DNA of 64,000 bases from Nocardia arthritidis NBRC 100137. GTDB lineage: Bacteria > Actinomycetota > Actinomycetes > Mycobacteriales > Mycobacteriaceae. Each line of letters begins with the position of its first letter. The stretch's first letter is position 1. This document shows, piece after piece, positions 35,104-45,164 of the stretch. The notes under the pieces are model-generated. The model was not told where the DNA came from, searched no databases, and worked only from the letters and a program-made list of their open reading frames with translations. The stretch is taken from assembly GCF_001612765.1 (NCBI RefSeq), contig NZ_BDBB01000011.1:62001-126000 (forward strand), in the 5' to 3' direction. The translations under genes were made by a program, and so were the position numbers.

Positions 35104-35803
35104 CGGTGCGTTCCCCGGACAAACACTTCTCCAATCTCTTCAGCCCGTCGCGGATGCGGGTCTTGATCGTGGGCAACGGCACCGAGAGATGATCGGCGAC
35201 CTCCCGATAGGTCCACCCGCTGTAATACGCCAGCGCGATCGCCTCGCGCTGGGTGGGGGTCAGGTTCTGCAGGCAGCCTGCCACCTGTTGCTCTTCGATG
35301 CGCTGGGTGACCGATTCCGCGACGACGTCATGGTCGCGACCCAGATGCTCGTGCGCGTACACCAGGTCCCGGCTGGTGGCCGAACTCTCCGCGCGGACCC
35401 GATCCACCGCTCTGCGATGAGCGAGCATCATCAGCCAGCCGACCGGGCTGGCCAGCGAGGCGTCGTAGCGGTCGGCCATCGACCACACCTGGAGGTAAAC
35501 CTCCTGGGTGACCTCCTCGGCGGCGGCGTGACTGCGCAGGATCCGCACGGTCAGACCGAACACCCGCGGGCTGGTGAGCTGATAGAACTCGGTGAACGCG
35601 GCACGATCGCCCGTGCCGGTGGCGGCGAGCAGCGCCGCGAGCTCACGGTTCGCCCGAGTGGCCTGGGATCGGTCGTAGCCGGTCGGCAGCGGGCACGCGA
35701 GCGCCGGGCCATCGGATTCCTCTCTCGCGCGTGCCGCAGCGCCCGATCGGTGGGGTGAAGCAGAACCGTGTTCGTTGCTCATCGCCGAATCCCGTGCCTG
35801 CAT
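35096..35803 (-). CDS. sigK: ECF sigma factor SigK
   Basis: A 235-residue extracytoplasmic-function sigma factor. Region 2 is AFTEFYQLTSPRVFGLTVRILRSHAAAEEVTQEVYLQVW, followed by SPVGWLMMLAHRRAVDRVR; region 4 is LTPTQREAIALAYYSGWTYREVADHLSVPLPTIKTRI. It is longer than M. tuberculosis SigK (187 residues) because of an N-terminal polar extension of about 50 residues. ATG at 35782 is an alternative start. Coupled to rskA, its cognate anti-sigma factor. The mycobacterial partner regulates secreted antigens; targets here are unknown. Confidence 0.88.
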   Translation of the reverse strand: MQARDSAMSNEHGSASPHRSGAAARAREESDGPALACPLPTGYDRSQATRANRELAALLAATGTGDRAAFTEFYQLTSPRVFGLTVRILRSHAAAEEVTQEVYLQVWSMADRYDASLASPVGWLMMLAHRRAVDRVRAESSATSRDLVYAHEHLGRDHDVVAESVTQRIEEQQVAGCLQNLTPTQREAIALAYYSGWTYREVADHLSVPLPTIKTRIRDGLKRLEKCLSGERTDG

Positions 35804-35845
35804 GCACAGGGGTTCGGTATGCGGACGGACCCGGATTGGTCGCGG

Positions 35846-36529
35846 TCACCGAATGATCACGGCCACCAGCATGTAAGCGGCGCCTGCGTCCATCACCACA
35901 TGTGGCACCGCCGCCCACGGTTTCGCGGGCCCGGTGAGGGCGGCGACGCAACCGCCGGAACGCGCGAGCAACCCCAGCGGGCCCGACGGCCGCGCCTGCG
36001 CCCAGCCGGTGCAGGCGGCGACCGCGACCACGAGCGCGTCGAGGAGAAACAGCGCGGCAAGGCCGAGAGCGGGCCCGACGGCCGGGCCGCCCGCGTGGCC
36101 GGAGGCGGTGTGACCGGACATCGCGTAGAGCATCGCTGCGGCGGCGGCGATGTGGTAGCCGAGCGGGATCAAGCGGTCGAGCGGCAGCGCCCGCCCCTGG
36201 GCGGCGTGCTCGGCGGCGCGCAGCATCAGCAGTCCGGCGAAGACCACGGCCATCGCCGTCAGCACGCCGCGCAACGCGTGCGGGCTCGCGCCCGAGGGGA
36301 ACAACAGCATGCCGAGCATGACCAGGCACATCACCAGATGGGCGGCGTCGGACTCGGAATGCCCGGCCGCGGCATTCTGGGCGGAGGAAGAATCCGGCAA
36401 CGCGTCGACGGGATCGGCGGACGGCACCGCAGGCGCCGTCACCCGCGACAGCACGATCACCGCGGCGACGACGAACGCCGCCACCGCCACCCACCGCAAC
36501 GCGGCATACTCCTGCGCGAACTCCGCCAC
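35846..36529 (-). CDS. DUF5134 integral membrane protein
   Basis: A 227-residue membrane protein with about six predicted helices (for example LRWVAVAAFVVAAVIVLS, LVMCLVMLGMLLFPSG, and MDAGAAYMLVAVIIR at the C-terminus) and a conserved His in SDAAHLVMCLVMLGM, typical of DUF5134. Function unknown; some relatives neighbour copper or cytochrome genes. GTG at 36529 follows an AGGTGGTGGG stretch. It precedes sigK on the same strand with a 42-base gap and may be cotranscribed with it. Confidence 0.7.
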   Translation of the reverse strand: MAEFAQEYAALRWVAVAAFVVAAVIVLSRVTAPAVPSADPVDALPDSSSAQNAAAGHSESDAAHLVMCLVMLGMLLFPSGASPHALRGVLTAMAVVFAGLLMLRAAEHAAQGRALPLDRLIPLGYHIAAAAAMLYAMSGHTASGHAGGPAVGPALGLAALFLLDALVVAVAACTGWAQARPSGPLGLLARSGGCVAALTGPAKPWAAVPHVVMDAGAAYMLVAVIIR

Positions 36530-36980
36530 ACCCCACCACCTCTCAGCACGGCGACCACGGTCGTCGCCCTCCCATGCTCGCATCCCGAGACGGTCGGGGT
36601 GTCCCTTTTCGATGCGCGCACATCGTCGATCGACCGCGGCGGCGGCGATCGCCGCGCAGAGCGAGATATTCCACCCGCTATCACCGAGATCTTCTGTGGC
36701 GCAGCCCGTTACCGCGACGATGCCGGGGCGATCACTTCGAATCACTGCCCGCGGCCGAGTCGCCGACCCGACCCGCACGGTCCCGGGACGTTCGCACGCG
36801 CCACGACAGGCGGGCGGCGCGCAGGACTTCTTCCGGCCGGCCCGCCGCCTGTACGCCGCCCACGGCTTCGGTGACTGCCCGCCGTTCGGCGACTACCCTC
36901 CCGATCCGCACCGCGTCTTCATGACCCGCGCGTTCTGGCATAGGGTCCGGTGCACGGTTCCGATCGCCGACACGGGCGAA
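36530..36980. other. Intergenic region without a supported gene
   Basis: About 450 bases between the DUF5134 start and the aminotransferase stop. Several short open frames exist on both strands but none has a ribosome site, conserved-looking composition or a recognisable motif. It must contain the promoter of the DUF5134 gene near 36540-36600; no element is clear enough to mark. Confidence 0.5.
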
Positions 36981-38210
36981 TCAGACATCGTTCAACGCGC
37001 GGGTGAATCCGTCGACGAGTTCGGCGATCTGGTCGTCGGTCATGATGAAGGCCGGGGAGATCTGCATGGCTCCCTGACCCGCCGCGCGACTGGAGATCCC
37101 GTGCGCCCGCAGCGTTTCGACCAGCGGCAACCCTTCGGCGGGGTCGGCCAGTTGGATGGCCGCGACGGCGCCGAACCCGCTGCGCACCTCGGCGACCCTG
37201 GGATGTCCGGCGAGCACCGACAGCTGCTCGTGCAGGTTCGCCTCGAGGCGCAGCGCGGCCTCGAGCAGGCCTTCACGCTCGATGATGTCGAGATTCGCCA
37301 GCGCGGCGGCCGCGGCGCCCGCGTGGCCGCCGTAGGTGTAGCCGTGCCGCCACCAGACGCCGCCGCCGAAGAACGGCTCCGCCACGCGCGGGGCGGCGAA
37401 GACCGCGCCCATCGGGAGATAGCCGGAGGTCAGTCCCTTCGCGGTGGTCATCAGGTCGGGTTCGAGCCCGAGCCGGGACGAGGCGAACCACGCTCCGCCG
37501 ATGCGGCCGAAACCGGTCACCACTTCGTCGGCGACGAACAGGATGTCGTGATCGCGGCAGATGCGCCGGACTTCGGCGAGATAGCCCGCCGGCGGCGGAT
37601 ACACACCGCCCGCGCCGATGACCGGTTCGCAGAAGAACGCGGCGATCCGATCGGCGCCGACCTCCTCGATCAGGGCGAGCAGGGCTTTCGCGTCGTCCCA
37701 CTCGACGGTCCTCGCCGCGGGCATCAACTCGCCGTAGCCCTCGCGATTGCCCGGGAGACCCGCCAGCGCCGTGCCCGCCACGTGCATGCCGTGATAGGCC
37801 ATCCGCCGCCCGACCACGATCGTCTTGCCGGGCTGTCCGAGTTCGTGCCAGTAGCGGCGGGCGAGCTTGGCCGCGGTGTCGACGGAGTCGGAACCGCCCG
37901 AGGTGAAGAAGACCTTGCTGCCCGGCACCGGGGCGAGGCCGGCGAGCCGCTCGGCGAGTTCCTGGGTGGCGGGCTCGGTGATGTCGCCGAAATTGGAATA
38001 GTGCGCGATCGTGCGCAGCTGCGCGGCCACCGCGTCGGCGATCTCGCCGCGCCCATGGCCCACGTTGGCGAACCACAGGCCTGCGGTCGCATCGAGGTAC
38101 CGATTGCCCGCCTGGTCGAAGACATAGACGCCGTCTCCGCGAGCGATCACGAACGCTCCGTCCCGCTCGACGGCACCCATATCGGCAAAGCCATGCCATA
38201 GCGCGTTCAT
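36981..38210 (-). CDS. Class III omega-aminotransferase
   Basis: A 409-residue PLP-dependent aminotransferase. Motifs: FFTSGGSDSVDTAAKLARRYW (phosphate-binding), VADEVVTGFGRIGGAWFAS (Asp contacting the PLP pyridine), and TTAKGLTSGYLPMGAVF with the Schiff-base Lys. The sequence resembles omega-amino acid:pyruvate transaminases and beta-alanine or putrescine-type aminotransferases. Substrate specificity cannot be read. The polyamine operon is 8 kb away, so a role in amine catabolism is only a possibility. Start ATG has GGTGGAG five bases upstream. Confidence 0.87.
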   Translation of the reverse strand: MNALWHGFADMGAVERDGAFVIARGDGVYVFDQAGNRYLDATAGLWFANVGHGRGEIADAVAAQLRTIAHYSNFGDITEPATQELAERLAGLAPVPGSKVFFTSGGSDSVDTAAKLARRYWHELGQPGKTIVVGRRMAYHGMHVAGTALAGLPGNREGYGELMPAARTVEWDDAKALLALIEEVGADRIAAFFCEPVIGAGGVYPPPAGYLAEVRRICRDHDILFVADEVVTGFGRIGGAWFASSRLGLEPDLMTTAKGLTSGYLPMGAVFAAPRVAEPFFGGGVWWRHGYTYGGHAGAAAAALANLDIIEREGLLEAALRLEANLHEQLSVLAGHPRVAEVRSGFGAVAAIQLADPAEGLPLVETLRAHGISSRAAGQGAMQISPAFIMTDDQIAELVDGFTRALNDV

Positions 38211-38396
38211 GTCTCCACCTTTACCGGTTCCCGGGTCGTGGTCCACTCCCGGCCGTCAAGTCGCCGCGCACAGCGCAAGACGGCGCTGATCCGCGCATGT
38301 CAGCGGCCGGGATGGGGCTTCAGTTCCCACTCGGCTACCGGCCGCGGTGGCTGGTGGAAAAATCCGCTGGCGGATTTCGCTAGGCTGGTCGATGCA

Positions 38397-41300
38397 ATGA
38401 CCAGGACAGCCGCCACCGACTCCCGCGAACTTCGCACCCGCTTGGCGAATCTTTCCCTTCGCGACGAACACCGGTTGCGGCGCAGGCTCGACAAAGCGCG
38501 CGGCGGCGACCTGGGCGAGGTGGAAGCCGAGATCGCGGCCGCCGAACTGCGGGTCGAGGCGCGGCGCGCGGCGGTGCCGGAGATCCGCTATCCGGAGCAG
38601 CTGCCGGTCACCGCCCGCCGCGAGGACATCGCCGCGGCCATCGCCGAGCACCAGGTGGTGATCGTCGCGGGCGAGACCGGCTCCGGCAAGACCACCCAGA
38701 TCCCGAAGATCTGTCTCGAACTCGGCCGCGGCATCCGTGGCACGATCGGGCACACCCAACCCCGCAGGCTCGCCGCGCGCACCGTCGCCGAGCGGATCGC
38801 CGAAGAGCTGGGCACCGAACTCGGCGACGTCGTCGGCTACACGGTGCGGTTCACCGACCACGCCTCCGAGCACACCCTGATCAAGCTGATGACCGACGGC
38901 ATCCTGCTCGCCGAGATCCAGCGCGACAGACTGCTGCGCCGCTACGACACGATCATCATCGACGAGGCGCACGAACGCAGCCTCAATATCGACTTCCTGC
39001 TCGGCTACCTGAAGCAGCTGCTGCCGCGCAGGCCCGACCTCAAGGTGATCATCACCTCGGCGACCATCGATCCCGAGCTGTTCGCCCGGCATTTCGCGGA
39101 CGAGGAAGGCACTCCCGCACCGATCGTCGAAGTCTCCGGTCGCTCGTATCCGGTGGAGATCCGCTATCGGCCACTCGCGCTGGAACTTCCGGGCGCCGCC
39201 GGTGACGAAGACGACGAGGACACCCGCATCGTCGACCGGGATCCGGTGGACGCGATCGGCGACGCGGTAACGGAGTTGTTCGCCGCGGGTGACGGCGACG
39301 TGCTGGTTTTCTTGTCCGGCGAACGCGAGATCCGCGACACCGCGGACGCGCTGCGGGATCTGAAGCTGCCGCGCACCGAGATCCTCCCCTTGTACGCCCG
39401 GCTGTCGGCCGCCGAGCAGCACCGTGTGTTCGCCCCGCACACCGGGCGCCGGGTGGTGCTGGCGACGAATGTCGCGGAGACCTCGCTCACGGTGCCGGGC
39501 ATCCGGTACGTCGTCGACCCCGGCACCGCGCGGATCTCGCGCTATTCCATGCGGACCAAAGTGCAGCGGTTGCCGATCGAACCGGTGTCGCAGGCGTCGG
39601 CGCGGCAGCGCTCCGGGCGTTGCGGTCGCGTCGCCGACGGCATCTGCATCCGGCTTTATTCGGAGGACGACTTCGAATCCCGGCCCGTCTTCACCGATCC
39701 GGAGATCCTGCGCACCAATCTGGCCGCGGTGATCCTGCAGATGACCGCGCTCGGCCTCGGCGACATCGAGAACTTCCCGTTCGTGGAGCCACCGGACCGC
39801 CGCGCCATCCGCGACGGCATCGCCCTGCTCGAAGAGCTCGGCGCCCTCGCGCGCCGGGACGGAAAGTCCCGGACCGAGGGCGACGGCGCGACCGCCCTGA
39901 CGCTGACCCCGATCGGCCGCGACATGGCGCAGCTGCCTGTCGATCCCCGGATGGCGCGGATGCTGGTGGAGGCGCAACGCACCGGTTGCCTGGCCGATGT
40001 GCTGGTCATCGTCGCGGCGCTGTCGATCCAGGATGTTCGGGAGCGGCCCGCCGAGCAGCAGCAGGCAGCCGACACCAAACACGCGCGCTTCACGGTCGAG
40101 GGTTCCGACTTCCTGGCCTACCTGCGCTTGTGGGACTACCTCGGCGGGCAGCGCAAGTCGTTGTCGTCCAACCAGTTCCGGCGTCTGTGCCGGGAGGAGT
40201 TCCTGCACTACCTGCGGATCCGGGAGTGGCAGGACCTGCACGGGCAACTGCGCACGATCACCAAGGGCCTCGGATGGTCGGCGCGGGCGCAGGACCCGGC
40301 GGAACCGGACCGAACCGAAGCGGCCGCGCCGGACGTCGAGCAGGGCAACCGATCACGCCGCAGCCGGTCCACGCGCGGGGGCGACGGGCGCCCCGGCGCC
40401 GAACGTGGCCGGGGGGCCACCGCGGCGACCGTCGCGGACAACGAAGGACTCCCCTGGGATTCCACCGCCATCCACCAAGCGCTGCTGGCGGGCATGCTGT
40501 CGCACATCGGCGTCAGGGAAGCGGAATCCCGGGAATTCCTCGGCGCGCGCAACGCCAAGTTCATGATCTTCCCCGGCTCGTCGCTGGCGAAGAAGCCGCC
40601 CCGTTGGGTGATGGCCGCCGAATTGGTCGAGACCTCACGGCTGTGGGGCCGGATGGCCGCGAAGATCGAGCCCGAATGGGCCGAGCGGCTCGCGGGCGAC
40701 CTCGTCAAACGCGTCTACTCCGAGCCGCACTGGTCGGCCAAGCGGGGCGCGGCGCGCGCCTACGAACGCGTCACGCTGTACGGGATACCGCTGGTCACCG
40801 GCAGGCCGGTGGACTACGGCCGCATCGACCCCGAGTTGTCGCGCGAGCTGTTCATCCGGCATGCCCTGGTGCAGGGCGAGTGGCAGACCCGGCACGAGTT
40901 CTTCCACCGCAATCGCGCGCTGCTCGACGACGTCGCCGACCTCGAGCATCGCGCCCGCCGCCGGGACATCCTGGTCGACGACGAGGTGCTGTTCGCGTTC
41001 TACGACGAACGCCTGCCCGCCGACATCGTCTCGGTGCGTCATTTCGACAGCTGGTGGCGCACCGCACGCCGGGCGGACCCCGGGCTGCTGGATTTCTCCA
41101 CCTCCACCGTGGTCAACGAGGGCGCGGCCGCACTGGACCCGGCGGCCTTCCCCGACTCCTGGCGCCAGGGCGAACTCGGTTTCCCGCTCTCCTACCAGTT
41201 CGAGCCGGGCAACGAGAACGACGGCGTCACCGTGCGGATCCCGGTGGAACAACTCGCCCACGTCCGCGCCGTCGGCTTCGATTGGCTGGTACCGGGCATG

Positions 41301-42506
41301 CGCGACGAACTGGCCGCCGCTCTGATCAAGACATTGCCGAAGACATTGCGACGCAGCGTCGTCCCCGCACCCGACTTCGCGTCCGCCGCCCTGGCGGCGC
41401 TGACCCCGCGGGCGGAGCCGCTGCGGGCCGGGCTGGCGCGCGAGCTGTCCCGGCTGGGTTCGGTGTCGATCGCCCCCACCGACTTCGATGTCTCCGCACT
41501 GCCCGACCACCTGCGCATGACTTTCGCGGCCATCGGCGACGACGGCGCCGTGCTCGCCCGGGGCAAGAGTCTGGCCGCGCTGAAAACACACCTGGCCGAG
41601 CAGGTTTCCGCCTCCGTCGCCCGGGCCACCGCGGGAGCGGAACGCCCGCCCGCCACGGTGTGGACCTCCGAATCGCTCGGCACCCTCGCGCCGACGGTGC
41701 GGCGCGAGGTGGCTGGGCAGACCGTCACCGGATACCCGGCACTCGTCGCCGAGGGCGACGGTGTGGCGGTCCGGGTGCTCAGCTCCGCCGCGGAGCAGGC
41801 CGCCGCCATGCGCCTCGGCACCAGAGCGCTGCTGCTGCACGCGCTGCCCGCTTCGGCCCGTAGCTCCACCGCGGGCCTGTCGCCCGCGGATCGCCTTGCC
41901 CTGAGCCAGAATCCGTACGGCTCGCTGGACGCGCTGCTCGACGACTGCCGCGCGGCCGCTGCCGACGAACTGCTCGTGGCCGCCGGCGGGCCGGTGCACG
42001 ACCCGGCGGAGTTCGACGCGCTCGTCGCCCGGATCCGTCCGGATTTCGCCGCCACCGTCGCTCGGTACGTGCGCCTGGTCGTGCCGGTGCTCGCGGGCGC
42101 CCACCGGGTTTCGGTGGCGCTGACGCGAACGAGCGAGCGCGACATCGCCGAGGACGTCCGGCATCAGCTCGACAACCTGGTGTTCCGCGGCTTCGTGTCC
42201 GAAACCGGCGCGGCCAGGCTGCGTGAGCTGCCGCGCTACCTCCAGGCGGCGGTAGCGCGACTGGAGGCGTTGCCCGGCTCGGCCGTTCGCGATCGGCAAG
42301 GCATGGCCGAACTCGATCGGGTGCTCGCCGCCTATGACCGCTTGGTCGCGTCGCTCCCGCAGAGCCGCAGGCACGCGCCCGCGGTCACCGAGATCTGGTG
42401 GATGATCGAGGAATTCCGCGTCAGCCTGTTCGCGCAGAAGCTCGGTACCCCGTTTCCGGTGTCGGCCAAGCGAATCGAGAAGGCGATCGCCGCGTTGCGG
42501 CGCTGA
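38397..42506 (+). CDS. hrpA: ATP-dependent RNA helicase HrpA
   Basis: A 1369-residue DEAH/RHA helicase of full family length. Walker A AGETGSGKTTQIPKICLE (about residue 90), DEAHERSLN, TSATIDPELF, NVAETSLTVPGI and QRSGRCGRVADG are all intact; the helicase-associated and DUF3418-type C-terminal regions follow. A low-complexity, Arg/Gly-rich insertion lies at about residues 627-680 (EPDRTEAAAPDVEQGNR and following). HrpA resolves stalled or collided ribosomes in E. coli. It converges on nrdR with one base between the stops. Confidence 0.93.
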   Translation: MTRTAATDSRELRTRLANLSLRDEHRLRRRLDKARGGDLGEVEAEIAAAELRVEARRAAVPEIRYPEQLPVTARREDIAAAIAEHQVVIVAGETGSGKTTQIPKICLELGRGIRGTIGHTQPRRLAARTVAERIAEELGTELGDVVGYTVRFTDHASEHTLIKLMTDGILLAEIQRDRLLRRYDTIIIDEAHERSLNIDFLLGYLKQLLPRRPDLKVIITSATIDPELFARHFADEEGTPAPIVEVSGRSYPVEIRYRPLALELPGAAGDEDDEDTRIVDRDPVDAIGDAVTELFAAGDGDVLVFLSGEREIRDTADALRDLKLPRTEILPLYARLSAAEQHRVFAPHTGRRVVLATNVAETSLTVPGIRYVVDPGTARISRYSMRTKVQRLPIEPVSQASARQRSGRCGRVADGICIRLYSEDDFESRPVFTDPEILRTNLAAVILQMTALGLGDIENFPFVEPPDRRAIRDGIALLEELGALARRDGKSRTEGDGATALTLTPIGRDMAQLPVDPRMARMLVEAQRTGCLADVLVIVAALSIQDVRERPAEQQQAADTKHARFTVEGSDFLAYLRLWDYLGGQRKSLSSNQFRRLCREEFLHYLRIREWQDLHGQLRTITKGLGWSARAQDPAEPDRTEAAAPDVEQGNRSRRSRSTRGGDGRPGAERGRGATAATVADNEGLPWDSTAIHQALLAGMLSHIGVREAESREFLGARNAKFMIFPGSSLAKKPPRWVMAAELVETSRLWGRMAAKIEPEWAERLAGDLVKRVYSEPHWSAKRGAARAYERVTLYGIPLVTGRPVDYGRIDPELSRELFIRHALVQGEWQTRHEFFHRNRALLDDVADLEHRARRRDILVDDEVLFAFYDERLPADIVSVRHFDSWWRTARRADPGLLDFSTSTVVNEGAAALDPAAFPDSWRQGELGFPLSYQFEPGNENDGVTVRIPVEQLAHVRAVGFDWLVPGMRDELAAALIKTLPKTLRRSVVPAPDFASAALAALTPRAEPLRAGLARELSRLGSVSIAPTDFDVSALPDHLRMTFAAIGDDGAVLARGKSLAALKTHLAEQVSASVARATAGAERPPATVWTSESLGTLAPTVRREVAGQTVTGYPALVAEGDGVAVRVLSSAAEQAAAMRLGTRALLLHALPASARSSTAGLSPADRLALSQNPYGSLDALLDDCRAAAADELLVAAGGPVHDPAEFDALVARIRPDFAATVARYVRLVVPVLAGAHRVSVALTRTSERDIAEDVRHQLDNLVFRGFVSETGAARLRELPRYLQAAVARLEALPGSAVRDRQGMAELDRVLAAYDRLVASLPQSRRHAPAVTEIWWMIEEFRVSLFAQKLGTPFPVSAKRIEKAIAALRR

Positions 42507-42507
42507 G

Positions 42508-42978
42508 TCAGTCGGCGGCCGACAGCGCTTCGGCGCGCGCCTGGCGCATCTCCCGGATCTCGCGTTCGAAGTCCTCGGCCGAGGTGAACGACCGGTAGAC
42601 CGAAGCGAACCGCAGGTAGGCCACCTCGTCCAGATCGCGCAGCGGGCCCAGGATGGCCAGCCCCACCTCGTGGCTGGGCACCTCGGGAGATCCCTTGGCG
42701 CGCACCGCGTCCTCCACTTGCTGCGCCAGCAGGTTCAGCGCGTCGTCGTCGACTTCACGACCTTGGCAGGCCCGGCGCACACCCCGGATGACCTTTTCGC
42801 GACTGAACGGCTCGGTGACGCCGCTCCGTTTGACCACCGACAGGATGGCGGTCTCCACGGTGGTGAACCGCCGCCCACACTGCGGGCAGGCGCGACGCCG
42901 GCGGATGGCCGCGCCTTCGTCGGCCTCGCGCGAGTCCACCACCCGGGAGTCGGGGTGTCGGCAGTACGGGCAATGCAT
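42508..42978 (-). CDS. nrdR: Ribonucleotide reductase regulator NrdR
   Basis: A 156-residue repressor. The N-terminal zinc ribbon has [18 protein letters not shown] and [13 protein letters not shown] (four Cys), and the ATP-cone domain begins [24 protein letters not shown]. It senses the ATP/dATP ratio and represses ribonucleotide reductase genes. As in other actinobacteria it lies close to lexA. I did not find clear NrdR boxes in the window; the target genes are elsewhere. Confidence 0.96.
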   Translation of the reverse strand: MHCPYCRHPDSRVVDSREADEGAAIRRRRACPQCGRRFTTVETAILSVVKRSGVTEPFSREKVIRGVRRACQGREVDDDALNLLAQQVEDAVRAKGSPEVPSHEVGLAILGPLRDLDEVAYLRFASVYRSFTSAEDFEREIREMRQARAEALSAAD

Positions 42979-43184
42979 CCGAGAAATCCTTCGTCGATGC
43001 GCGTGCTCGCGTCCGGACCGGGCACCGATCGGGGCGATCGGTCCGGCGAGCCCGTGTACAGAGGTCTATACCCCGGCACCAGACATTCCTCGTGCGACAC
43101 GCGGAATACCTGCATAACACTTCGAGGATACCCGTCCGGGTTCCCGAATTGCCGCACTCACCCCCGCTGCCGGGCTCGGCTTCC

Positions 43185-44438
43185 TCATCCGGCGATCTGC
43201 CAGTGCGCGGTCAGGTCGGCGAGGAGGTCCGGCAACCGGGCGGCGAGGCGGCCACGGGCCAGTTTGCCCCAGAACGCCTCGCCGAGGACGGCGCCGGCCA
43301 CGGCGGGGTCGGTCTCCATATCGATATGGCGGGGCAGCAGGTCATCGGTGATGTAGTGCCAGCGTGTCTCGCGGTCGGCCCAGTTGAAGCCGGGCAACGG
43401 CACGCGGAGCGCGAGGCTGCGGCCACCTACCTCGGCGCCGACCACCGTGGCGGCGAACACGCCGGGCGCGCGGACGCCCGGGACTCCGGGTTTGCCCGCG
43501 ATGGTGCTGACATAGGTGAGCACGCGGCCGATCGGCGCCCGGCCCGCCGACGTCTCGTCCCACTGGTCGGCGACGACATGGTTCTGTTCCCGATCGGTCA
43601 TCCGGATCAGCGCGTCGATGTAACCGTCCCTGGTGCCCGAGGCGATCGACTGCCACGCGGTGCGGATGCCGTCGTCGAGCACACCCGCGGCGTACATCTC
43701 GTCGATCCCGCGCATGCCCAGCGCGACATAGGCTTCGTGCATCGGCACCAGATCCGTGAAGATGTGCTTCTGCATGATCATCAGGCGGGTCTGATACCAG
43801 GCGACGTCCGCCGCGCTCAGGCGGGAGCCCTCGGTGGCGAGCAGCCGGATGTCCTCCGGCAGCGCCCGCGTCAATTCCGGCGGGGTGGCGCGCAGCAGAT
43901 CCGCGACCGCGTCGCCGAGCCGATGGATGCCCGGCACGTCCAGCACTACGCCCACATCGCTCATGTCGAAGAAGCCCGAGGCGAACGATCCGCCCGCGAT
44001 GCCGGCCAGCCCCGCCCAGTAGAACTCCGGGTGGCGCGTGGCCAGCCGCAGGTAGTTGACGTAGACCTGGTTGAAGGTGCGTTCGTTCGCGCGCGGGCCC
44101 TGCTCCGGATCCCAGGCCGCCAGATCGATATCGGCGTTCCCGGTGGCGATCACCAGCCAGTACTGATGCAGCAGTGTCGCGTAACGGTGCGGCGCCACAC
44201 CGTCGGCCCGTGCCTGTCGCAACGCCTCGGCGAGATCCGATTCGTCGAGTGGCAGAGAAGGATTGAGCCCGCCCGCCCCCGAACCGTCACCGTTGCCGGA
44301 GGGAAGGTCCAGATAGGCCGCGTACGCGGGTTCCGCCCGAGCGATCGATGCTGCGCCGAGTCCGAGGACCAAACAGAGAGCCAAGGCGGCCGCGCGGAGG
44401 AAGACGCGAACCGAGCGGCCTGCGCTGAGGAGTGTCAT
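43185..44438 (-). CDS. Secreted protein of unknown function
   Basis: A 417-residue exported protein that I do not recognise. The signal peptide VFLRAAALALCLVLGLG...ARA predicts cleavage near residue 35. The mature part is mainly helical, rich in acidic and aromatic residues, with stretches such as NQVYVNYLRLATRHPEFYWAGL, MIMQKHIFTDLVPMHEAYV and WHYITDDLLPRHIDMETDP. No catalytic motif is visible. It lacks a lipobox and an LPXTG anchor, so it is probably released or periplasmic. It is flanked by nrdR downstream and the divS-like gene upstream on the same strand, with gaps of 124-206 bases. Confidence 0.75.
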   Translation of the reverse strand: MTLLSAGRSVRVFLRAAALALCLVLGLGAASIARAEPAYAAYLDLPSGNGDGSGAGGLNPSLPLDESDLAEALRQARADGVAPHRYATLLHQYWLVIATGNADIDLAAWDPEQGPRANERTFNQVYVNYLRLATRHPEFYWAGLAGIAGGSFASGFFDMSDVGVVLDVPGIHRLGDAVADLLRATPPELTRALPEDIRLLATEGSRLSAADVAWYQTRLMIMQKHIFTDLVPMHEAYVALGMRGIDEMYAAGVLDDGIRTAWQSIASGTRDGYIDALIRMTDREQNHVVADQWDETSAGRAPIGRVLTYVSTIAGKPGVPGVRAPGVFAATVVGAEVGGRSLALRVPLPGFNWADRETRWHYITDDLLPRHIDMETDPAVAGAVLGEAFWGKLARGRLAARLPDLLADLTAHWQIAG

Positions 44439-44562
44439 GTGCTGAAAGATCCCGCCATCGTTCGGGCGGTGTTGCCCGCATCACGTTTTCAGCACGGTAG
44501 CAACACGTTCTAGTTTTCGATCAACAATTCCGGCCGCCCAGGGTGGCCGAATTCCCTTCCGC

Positions 44563-45018
44563 TCAGCGCGAAATGCCACCCACCGGCGCACCCGGGGCAT
44601 CCACCACCGCCGGTACCGGCCGACCGGAATCACCACCCCACTCGCCTGCGCGCACATGCGCCAGGGCGATCAGCCCCGCCACTACCAAGGCGGTGACCAG
44701 CGCGGTGACGGCGAGGACGGCGAACCCGATCTGCGCTTGCTCGACCCGGCGCATCGGGTGTTCACCATGAGCACGCCGCCGCGCCAGCGGTCGCGAACTC
44801 CGGTCGTAGGCGACCGCGCCCGCGGGGGGACGCGCCCCGGGCGGGCGCCGATCGGCCGCGGATCGGTGCGCGGGCGTCAGTGCGCGGGCACGCGCATCAC
44901 ACAGCAACCGCCGGGCGGTCTCGTAGCCGAGATCGTCCCGATCGGGATCGGCAGGGCGCTCGGGTTGCGCGACCGCCGAGCCGAGGGAAGGGGTGACATC
45001 GCTGATCGCAGTGCTCAT
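44563..45018 (-). CDS. DivS/Rv2719c-like small membrane protein, probably SOS-induced
   Basis: A 151-residue protein divergent from lexA. The N-terminal 85 residues are polar and basic; one transmembrane helix (QIGFAVLAVTALVTALVVAGLIALAHV) follows near residue 97, and a short polar tail of about 30 residues ends the protein. The same position next to lexA holds DivS in Corynebacterium and Rv2719c (ChiZ) in M. tuberculosis, both cell-division suppressors of the SOS response. Unlike ChiZ there is no LysM domain. The start is fixed by GGAGG eight bases upstream. Three LexA boxes in the shared spacer support SOS control. Confidence 0.72.
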   Translation of the reverse strand: MSTAISDVTPSLGSAVAQPERPADPDRDDLGYETARRLLCDARARALTPAHRSAADRRPPGARPPAGAVAYDRSSRPLARRRAHGEHPMRRVEQAQIGFAVLAVTALVTALVVAGLIALAHVRAGEWGGDSGRPVPAVVDAPGAPVGGISR

Positions 45019-45062
45019 CGGACAAACCTCCGTGGTAGGTGCTCCGTCGGCGTTCGAGCTGT

Positions 45063-45078
45063 TCGAACACGTGTTCAG
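45063..45078. promoter_or_regulatory. LexA (SOS) box 1
   Basis: TCGAACACGTGTTCAG matches the actinobacterial SOS consensus TCGAAC-N4-GTTCGA at 10 of 12 defined positions. It is the box closest to the divS-like gene, 45 bases upstream of its ATG. Confidence 0.85.
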
Positions 45079-45100
45079 TCTCGATTCGCTCATGTGTTCG

Positions 45101-45116
45101 AAGAACTGGTGTTCGA
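45101..45116. promoter_or_regulatory. LexA (SOS) box 2
   Basis: AAGAACTGGTGTTCGA matches TCGAAC-N4-GTTCGA at 10 of 12 defined positions, with a perfect right half. Confidence 0.75.
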
Positions 45117-45164
45117 TTTCTACCACGCGGCGCCGACGAAGTCAGCAGGAACACCCGACATACG

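Noticed and set aside
36309..38201. A 630-codon plus-strand frame opposite DUF5134 and the aminotransferase
   Set aside because: It is the complement of a clear class III aminotransferase with intact PLP motifs.
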